From assembly GCA_023146675.1 (NCBI GenBank), contig JAGLBQ010000232.1, positions 1-6,924 of the forward strand: 6,924 nucleotides of DNA, in the 5' to 3' direction. Both the position numbers and the translations under genes were made by a program. Below the pieces are notes generated by a model. The model was given only the letters and a program-made list of their open reading frames with translations. It was not told where the DNA came from and ran no database searches. This document shows, piece after piece, positions 1 to 4,701 of this stretch (the stretch's first letter is position 1; each line of letters opens with the position of its first letter). The DNA is from Cocleimonas sp. GTDB taxonomy: Bacteria > Pseudomonadota > Gammaproteobacteria > Thiotrichales > Thiotrichaceae.

Positions 1-347
1 GCATCGGGCGCAACCGCAGCACGTATGGTTAAGGCGCGATCATAAGCAGAAATACCGGTGGTAACACCTTCTGCGGCTTCAATGGAAATGGTGAAGTTTG
101 TGCCATGCTCCGCATCCGTGGCTTCATTCATTAGCGGCAGATTTAATTGCTGACAGCGTTCTGCACGTAACGTCAAACACACTAAACCGCGCCCATGCGT
201 GACCATAAAGTTAATATCATCTGGCTTGACTTTAGACGCCGCCATTAAGAAATCACCTTCATTCTCACGGTCTTCATCATCAACGATAATGACCATTTTG
301 CCTTGCGACATGTCTTCGATAATTTCTTCTATGCTATTAAATTTCAT
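1..347 (-). CDS. ribBA: 3,4-dihydroxy-2-butanone-4-phosphate synthase (RibB domain, N-terminal part; probably RibBA or RibB), cut by the window edge
   Basis: This enzyme converts ribulose 5-phosphate to 3,4-dihydroxy-2-butanone 4-phosphate plus formate in the cytoplasm, supplying the four-carbon unit for riboflavin. 115 complete codons are visible, beginning MKFNSIEEII, and the rest lies left of base 1. The family signature is clear: VDDEDRENEGD at residues 22-32 (the acidic substrate and metal-binding loop), the THGRGLVCLTL segment at 50-60, and EAAEGVTTGISAYDR at 90-104. An AAGGA Shine-Dalgarno (359-363) precedes the ATG by 11 bases, which supports this start. It is the third gene of a minus-strand run after ribD and ribE, 90 bases downstream of ribE. 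The order and the ~115 residues seen fit the bifunctional RibBA common in proteobacteria, whose C-terminal half resembles GTP cyclohydrolase II. That half is outside the window, so a monofunctional RibB cannot be excluded. Confidence 0.93.
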   Translation of the reverse strand, partial: MKFNSIEEIIEDMSQGKMVIIVDDEDRENEGDFLMAASKVKPDDINFMVTHGRGLVCLTLRAERCQQLNLPLMNEATDAEHGTNFTISIEAAEGVTTGISAYDRALTIRAAVAPD

Positions 348-358
348 TCTTTATTTAG

Positions 359-364
359 TCCTTT
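359..364 (-). promoter_or_regulatory. Shine-Dalgarno sequence of ribB/ribBA
   Basis: On the minus strand this reads AAAGGA, eleven bases before the ATG ending at 347. It is the clearest ribosome binding site in the riboflavin operon, and it suggests that the third gene is translated independently rather than only by coupling to ribE. Confidence 0.55.
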
Positions 365-391
365 AATCTTTTTCTCTCGTCAGCTAAGTTT

Positions 392-422
392 GTCGGATGA
401 CGCTATCGCTTATCCGACCTAC
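392..422 (-). repeat. REP-like palindromic element with GTAG head, in the ribE-ribB gap
   Basis: The outer arms GTCGGAT (392-398) and ATCCGAC (412-418) pair perfectly over 7 bp. Inside them is a mismatched step (GA against CTT) and then a 2-bp inner stem around a CTAT loop. On the minus strand the element starts with GTAG (419-422) directly before the palindrome. This layout (GTAG head, 7-bp arm, internal mismatch, inner stem) is that of REP elements mobilised by RAYT (TnpA-REP) transposases, and the arms resemble the GCCGGAT/ATCCGGC arms of E. coli REPs. It lies between two genes of one operon, where REP hairpins are known to stabilise upstream mRNA or partly attenuate transcription. No T-run follows, so it is not a typical intrinsic terminator. 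Only this one copy was seen in the window; whether it is dispersed in the genome cannot be judged here. Confidence 0.7.
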
Positions 423-437
423 ATAAAAGCGGGAAGT

Positions 438-1103
438 TTATGCTTTATAAAAACCATGTTTGGCTAAAAATTCTTGGCTTATACCTTCTTTTTTACTACT
501 TTTTGCCGCATCATCGCCTTGTAATAAACGCTCTAAATAACGTGCAACTACATCCACTTCCAAATTCACTTTTGTGCCCGATTGATAGTTGCCAATAATC
601 GTTTCCACCAGAGTATGTGGCACAATATTCAATTCAAAAGCCGCACCATCGACTTTATTTACCGTTAAACTGACACCATCCATTGTAATGGAGCCTTTCT
701 CCGCAATATATTTGGCTAATTCATCGGGTGCTTGAATGCGAAAACGCTCTGAACGACCATCGCCATGACGTGACTCAACGGTTGCTAAGCCATCTACATG
801 ACCGCTCACAAGATGCCCACCTAGGCGGGTCTCTAAGGTAAGTGCTTTTTCAAGGTTAACAGGCGAGCCTTTTGTTAAGCTACCTAGTGAGGTCAATGAT
901 AGGGTTTCACGGGATACATCTGCGCTAAAGCTATTATCACCCAGCTTAATGGCGGTTAGACAGACGCCATTAACCGCAATACTGTCACCCAGCGCGACAT
1001 CGTGCATCTCAAGCTTACCTGCTTGCACACTAAGCTCTACATCACCACCTTTTTGTTTAAGATCGAGAAGCCTACCGACTGATTGAATAATTCCTGTGAA
1101 CAT
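438..1103 (-). CDS. ribE: riboflavin synthase, alpha subunit
   Basis: The enzyme dismutates two molecules of 6,7-dimethyl-8-ribityllumazine to riboflavin and 5-amino-6-ribitylaminouracil, the last step of the pathway, in the cytoplasm. The 221 residues show the two tandem lumazine-binding beta-barrels: the first from MFTGIIQSVG (1-10) through GDSIAVNGVCLT (39-50), and the second from GGHLVSGHVDG (95-105) through KGSITMDGVSLTVN (136-149) and NIVPHTL (159-165). The C-terminal helix NLEVDVVARYLERLL (180-194), used for trimerisation in the family, is present and is followed by a charged tail. Length matches the usual 200-220. The start is set at MFTGI, the invariant N-terminus; the frame is open 11 codons further to a TTG at 1136, but that extension overlaps ribD and is not conserved. 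No good Shine-Dalgarno precedes the ATG. The ribD stop is only four bases upstream, so translational coupling is inferred. In some nomenclatures this gene is ribC. Confidence 0.97.
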   Translation of the reverse strand: MFTGIIQSVGRLLDLKQKGGDVELSVQAGKLEMHDVALGDSIAVNGVCLTAIKLGDNSFSADVSRETLSLTSLGSLTKGSPVNLEKALTLETRLGGHLVSGHVDGLATVESRHGDGRSERFRIQAPDELAKYIAEKGSITMDGVSLTVNKVDGAAFELNIVPHTLVETIIGNYQSGTKVNLEVDVVARYLERLLQGDDAAKSSKKEGISQEFLAKHGFYKA

Positions 1104-1107
1104 GATT

Positions 1108-2235
1108 TTATTGTGGGGTCTTTGAGGGATTCGCAATAATACGCCAATCTCGACCTATTGCACGTATATCTTTTATCTCTAGGTGAATTCTATCCTGCAT
1201 TCGTTGCAGTGAAGGGAGGTAGAATAACCCTCTCGCATCCGATCCCATTAATGCAGGCGCCATGTAGATAATCAACTCATCAACCAGACCTTGCTCTAAT
1301 AATGCGCCTGTTAGTGTCTGTCCTGCTTCCACATGCACTTCATTAATTTCCCGTTTTGCCAGATCTTTTAACACCTGTTCAAGCTGCAAATAGTTTTGTT
1401 TATCCGTAGCAGATTTAAAAACCTTTGCACCCTGCGCTTCTAATCGTGCTTTCTTTTGTGGATGATCGACACAAGTATAAACCCATGTTTCACCACGTAA
1501 CGCCAGCATTTTTGCCTGTGCTGATATTTGTAAATCTTCATCCAAAACAACTCTTACGGGCTGTCTAATCTCTCCTTGAATCCCTAAATCATCCACACTC
1601 AAACGCACGTTTAAGGAAGGATCATCTGCTAATAAAGTCCCCTTTCCTGTTAAAATAGCATCTGCCAAGGCACGATATTTTTGCACGTCCTGTCGCGCAT
1701 CGGTTGCCGTAATCCACTGGCTTTCACCCGATGCCATTGCCGTGCGACCATCCAAACTCATCGCCATTTTCACCCTTACCCACGGCAGACCTTGTTGCAT
1801 ACGCTTGATAAAGCCTTTATTTAATGCCTGAGCTTGCTGTTCCATTACCCCTGTAACAATTTCAATACCCGCATCTTGCAATTTTTTAATGCCCTGACCT
1901 GACACCTGTGGATTAGGGTCTTGCATTGCGATAACTACTTGGCTAATCCCTGCTTCTATTAAAGCATTCGCACAGGGTGGTGTTCTACCTGTATGTGAGC
2001 AGGGCTCTAAGGTGATATAGGCAGTTGCATTTTTAGCATCACTGGTTACATCACGTAGAGCGAGGATTTCTGCATGAGGTTGCCCTGTGCGCTGATGATA
2101 GCCTTCACCAATGATCTGATTATTTTTAACAATCACGCAGCCGACACGGGGATTAGGATGGGTGGTATAAATACCTTTATGGGCAAGTTTTATAGCATGC
2201 GCCATATAACGATGATGGTTTGAGAGTAATGACAT
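1108..2235 (-). CDS. ribD: bifunctional diaminohydroxyphosphoribosylaminopyrimidine deaminase / 5-amino-6-(5-phosphoribosylamino)uracil reductase
   Basis: RibD carries out two successive steps of riboflavin synthesis: zinc-dependent deamination of the pyrimidine made from GTP, then NADPH-dependent reduction of its ribose to ribityl. The 375 residues hold both domains. The deaminase (about 1-145) has THPNPRVGCVIV (25-36), the HAE motif (H54, E56) and PCSHTGRTPPC with zinc ligands C79 and C88; the spacing of H54, C79 and C88 matches the family. The reductase (about 150-370) has KMAMSLDGRTA (156-166), the segment GKGTLLADDPSLNVR (197-211), VEAGQTLTGALL (302-313) and APALMGSDARGL (326-337). The start at 2235 gives a ten-residue lead before MAHAIKLAHKG, close to E. 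coli RibD; the Met at residue 11 is a less likely alternative. The Shine-Dalgarno is weak. It is the first gene of the operon and four bases separate its stop from ribE. No nrdR gene lies just upstream, unlike in many proteobacteria. Confidence 0.97.
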   Translation of the reverse strand: MSLLSNHHRYMAHAIKLAHKGIYTTHPNPRVGCVIVKNNQIIGEGYHQRTGQPHAEILALRDVTSDAKNATAYITLEPCSHTGRTPPCANALIEAGISQVVIAMQDPNPQVSGQGIKKLQDAGIEIVTGVMEQQAQALNKGFIKRMQQGLPWVRVKMAMSLDGRTAMASGESQWITATDARQDVQKYRALADAILTGKGTLLADDPSLNVRLSVDDLGIQGEIRQPVRVVLDEDLQISAQAKMLALRGETWVYTCVDHPQKKARLEAQGAKVFKSATDKQNYLQLEQVLKDLAKREINEVHVEAGQTLTGALLEQGLVDELIIYMAPALMGSDARGLFYLPSLQRMQDRIHLEIKDIRAIGRDWRIIANPSKTPQ

Positions 2236-2266
2236 AGAAGTGAATGGGTAAATTTGGGGATGGCAG

Positions 2267-2295
2267 AATATAAAGGATTCATATCATAAAACCAA
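2267..2295 (-). promoter_or_regulatory. candidate sigma70 promoter for the ribD-ribE-ribB operon
   Basis: On the minus strand a -35-like TTGGTT (2290-2295, 3 of 6 to consensus) is separated by 17 bases from a -10-like TATATT (2267-2272, 5 of 6). Transcription would start near 2259-2261 and give a leader of about 25 bases before the ribD ATG, too short to hold an FMN riboswitch. The spacing and -10 are good but the -35 is weak, so this remains a prediction from sequence alone. Confidence 0.4.
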
Positions 2296-2298
2296 TAC

Positions 2299-2317
2299 CT
2301 CCAACGGAGCTTTGGAG
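2299..2317. repeat. short inverted repeat next to the ribD promoter candidate
   Basis: CTCCAA (2299-2304) and TTGGAG (2312-2317) form a 6-bp palindrome around a 7-base spacer. It lies three bases upstream of the candidate ribD -35 box, where an operator could sit. As RNA it would be a weak hairpin without a T-run, so it is not a terminator. A 6-bp repeat can occur by chance in this much sequence. Confidence 0.25.
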
Positions 2318-2425
2318 TACTAGAAAAGTGTAAGTTATTTTTCTGCACTGATTTATAGGTTGAAATTACGCTAGTCTGTTGATTAGTTAAAATTTTACAC
2401 CATGATAGTTTGCATTAACCTCTAA

Positions 2426-2434
2426 TGGTATAGT
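2426..2434 (+). promoter_or_regulatory. candidate extended -10 promoter facing tamA
   Basis: TGG followed by TATAGT (2429-2434, 5 of 6 to TATAAT) makes an extended -10 pattern with no convincing -35. It overlaps a small palindrome, CATTA (2413-2417) and TAATG (2423-2427). Other candidates are perfect TATAAT boxes at 2515-2520 (with TTGACT at 2495-2500, but a spacer of only 14) and 2615-2620 (no -35). Which of these, if any, drives tamA cannot be decided by reading. Use of this one would leave a leader of nearly 400 bases. Confidence 0.22.
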
Positions 2435-2823
2435 TTACTAGAAATACACTGGGCTTTGTATTTTTGCTTATCCATAATGACAATAAGGCAAATATTGACT
2501 ATTGTGATTCAATATATAATTGATGTTACGCACCTCTACAGAGGAATGCGGGTTGCAGAGCTAACTAGAATTTGTAACCTATTGATTCATAACAACCAGT
2601 GCGTAATATCAGTATATAATAAAGAAAAAATAGAATGTTTAGTTTCTGTTGATATTTCGTTGTATTTTTACTTTTCAGTCAGTTTTTTCTTCTATCAAGG
2701 CAAAAAAATAAGCGCATAACAGGGCGTGTGGTTGTTTTTTAATGCAGAGAGAAGGAAAAAGAGTCTAGATAACCATCAAATGCCAACAGAGCTTAGGGCT
2801 AATATTCAAAATGCACTTTTTCT

Positions 2824-4701
2824 ATGGGGTTTCAAGCAATGAGAATGCTTATGAATGTTAAAATTTCGCATCAAATATTTTTTAAACCCTTGCGTCTAGG
2901 CTCTCTATTAGAGCAGGCAATGTCACTGCAAATAGGGATCTTATTGCTATTGTTGATAACTCTGCTAGCAATTATTCCACTTACAAGCGTTGCGGCTGAA
3001 AAACCTGTCAATCCTGCTGATAAAGAAGAGCTAGTACCCGCGGCTGATATTATTATCATTGGCACAGGGGGAGATTTATATAAAAATCTAGAGCTTCATT
3101 TGCCCAGTCGCATCCCTGCTTGTGCTGAATCTAATGAAGACATTAAGCAATTTATTAAATCGCTGAAACGGCGTTTTCGGGGGGCTGCCCGTGCCGTTGG
3201 TTATTATGATGCGGTGTTTACAGAAAATATGCGTGTGATTGATAACTGCTGGAGAATCACCATTGATGTTAAGGCTAATCGCCCTGTTAGGGTGGCACAA
3301 GCGCGCTTTATTATTACAGGCAATGGATTAGAACAAAAAGAGTTTAGAGAGTTACGCAATAATCCTCCCTACCGCAGTGGCGATATTCTTAATCATAAAA
3401 AATACACGGATTATAAGGCCAGTTTAAAAGAGACTGCACAGGCATTTGGCTATTTTGATGCGGCATTTGAAGAGCATAAGATCTCGGTTAACCCGATTAA
3501 ATATACCGCGACTATTGATCTTGTTTTAAATACGGGTAAGCGTTTTCGTTATGGAAAAATCAATGTTGAGCAAAAAGTCTTAAATAAAAAGGTAATAAAG
3601 AATTTTTTGCAAATTAAAGAAGGTGATTTTTATAGCTCTGAAAATTTAATTGCGCAGCAGCAATTATTGCAAAGTAGTGGTTTTTATAAAGATATTGCTA
3701 TTCATGCATTGCATAAGGAGGCGGCTAACCAGCAGATACCGATTAAGATTAGCTTGCTGGCAAAAAAACGTAATGCATGGAAGTTTAAAGTGGGTTATGG
3801 AACGGATACAGGGCCACGTATTAATGGAGAGTTAAACCGTCGCTGGACGAGTTCCAAAGGGAACAGTCTTAGTTTAACGGCAACAGCGGCACCGAAAGTG
3901 AGCGGGTTTACTGCACGTCTAACAGAGCCAAGAGCTAATCCACATGAAGGGGTTATCAGCTATCTGTTTGAGTGGGAGCAAGATACAGATGGCGATACGA
4001 TAGGGCGTAGCTATAAATTAGGAGCTGAATATACACGTAAAACCAGTGATGATTGGAAACAAAAAGCCACGCTTACCTATTTATTAGAGACCACTCAAGA
4101 AGGCAAGGAACCCCCCAATAAATCACATTTAACCCTCGTTGGTGCAAGTGTCGAGAAAACCGAAGCGGATAATTATTTATACCCGCTGAATGGTTGGCAT
4201 ATAAAAGCAGGGGTGCATGGTGCAATAGAGAAACTACTCAGTGATCAAAGTATTTTGCAGCTTGAAATTAATAGTAAATTGATTGCCGAGTTGGGCGATG
4301 GTCGCCTGATTGGTCGTTTGGATTTTGGTGCAACGCTGGTAGGAGATTTTGATTCATTGCCTAAAAGTCTACGCTTCTTTGCAGGGGGTGGACGTAGTGT
4401 GCGAGGCTATAGTTTTAACTCGCTAGGCGAGACTAATGAAGAGGATAATATACTCGGTGGCAAGCATATATTAGTGGGCAGTGCTGAATATGAGTATCCT
4501 ATTGTTGAAGGTTGGTCAGCAGCCGCTTTTTTGGATGCGGGTAATGCCTATAATGATTTAAAAAGTCCTGATTTAAAATGGGGTGCGGGCGTTGGGGTGC
4601 GTTGGCGATCACCTGTTGGTCCTGTGCGTGTCGATATTGGTTTTCCACAGGATAAATTTGCTGATCCGCGCTTACACATCAGCATAGGCTCTGATCTATG
4701 A
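2824..4701 (+). CDS. tamA: TamA, Omp85-family outer-membrane component of the translocation and assembly module
   Basis: TamA is an outer-membrane barrel that works with inner-membrane TamB; the pair is implicated in assembling some outer-membrane proteins and in phospholipid movement across the periplasm. The reading gives 625 residues (E. coli 577): a hydrophobic signal segment at about 35-58 with likely cleavage after VAA (56-58), three POTRA domains at roughly 75-153, 154-236 and 237-316, then a 16-strand barrel to the end. Barrel hallmarks are RFFAGGGRSVRGY (517-529), carrying the Omp85 RGY motif, and GVRWRSPVGPVRVD (591-604); it ends SIGSDL, as E. coli TamA ends GLGPEL. C100 and C142 in POTRA1 could form a disulfide. 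The start is uncertain: ATGs at 2824, 2839, 2845, 2851 and 2920 are in frame and none has a strong Shine-Dalgarno. The 2920 start gives the shortest signal peptide but removes the basic n-region. It overlaps tamB by ATGA. Confidence 0.95.
   Translation: MGFQAMRMLMNVKISHQIFFKPLRLGSLLEQAMSLQIGILLLLLITLLAIIPLTSVAAEKPVNPADKEELVPAADIIIIGTGGDLYKNLELHLPSRIPACAESNEDIKQFIKSLKRRFRGAARAVGYYDAVFTENMRVIDNCWRITIDVKANRPVRVAQARFIITGNGLEQKEFRELRNNPPYRSGDILNHKKYTDYKASLKETAQAFGYFDAAFEEHKISVNPIKYTATIDLVLNTGKRFRYGKINVEQKVLNKKVIKNFLQIKEGDFYSSENLIAQQQLLQSSGFYKDIAIHALHKEAANQQIPIKISLLAKKRNAWKFKVGYGTDTGPRINGELNRRWTSSKGNSLSLTATAAPKVSGFTARLTEPRANPHEGVISYLFEWEQDTDGDTIGRSYKLGAEYTRKTSDDWKQKATLTYLLETTQEGKEPPNKSHLTLVGASVEKTEADNYLYPLNGWHIKAGVHGAIEKLLSDQSILQLEINSKLIAELGDGRLIGRLDFGATLVGDFDSLPKSLRFFAGGGRSVRGYSFNSLGETNEEDNILGGKHILVGSAEYEYPIVEGWSAAAFLDAGNAYNDLKSPDLKWGAGVGVRWRSPVGPVRVDIGFPQDKFADPRLHISIGSDL

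Larger units (their letters stand above)
2236..2823. other. AT-rich divergent intergenic region between ribD and tamA
   Basis: This 588-base stretch separates the minus-strand riboflavin operon from the plus-strand tamA-tamB pair and is clearly more AT-rich than the genes either side, especially 2320-2720. It holds a candidate ribD promoter (2267-2295), a short palindrome beside it, several candidate -10 boxes facing tamA, and a purine-rich tract at 2747-2763. Two small plus-strand frames (2456-2719 and 2732-2842) are open, but they lack ribosome binding sites and recognisable homology. No tRNA, terminator with T-run, riboswitch or insertion-sequence end was seen. Confidence 0.8.

Noticed and set aside
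392..418. Intrinsic terminator after ribE
   Set aside because: The stem is imperfect and no T-run follows on the minus strand, so it fits a REP element better than a terminator.
348..437. Possible FMN riboswitch (RFN element) before ribB
   Set aside because: The 90-base gap is mostly taken up by the REP-like palindrome and the Shine-Dalgarno, and I see none of the conserved RFN stems or loops. The spacer before ribD likewise lacks them.
1104..1136. 11-codon upstream extension of ribE from a TTG at 1136
   Set aside because: It overlaps the 3' end of ribD, uses a rare start, and lies before the invariant MFTGI N-terminus of riboflavin synthase.
2322..2344. AGAAAA / TTTTCT inverted repeat
   Set aside because: A 6-bp A/T-rich match with an 11-base loop is expected by chance in such AT-rich DNA.
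2456..2719. 87-codon plus-strand open frame in the intergenic region (TTG start; internal ATG at 2477)
   Set aside because: It has no ribosome binding site at either start. Its residues (many I, F, Y, V) reflect the AT-rich DNA rather than a protein, and I recognise no family. It is most likely chance.
2871..3300. Minus-strand open frames at 2871-3065 and 3088-3300
   Set aside because: Both lie antisense within tamA, whose signal peptide and POTRA domains are clearly coded on the plus strand. They look like shadows.
3650..3835. Plus-strand 61-codon frame inside tamA
   Set aside because: It is out of frame with the well-supported TamA reading and has no family resemblance.
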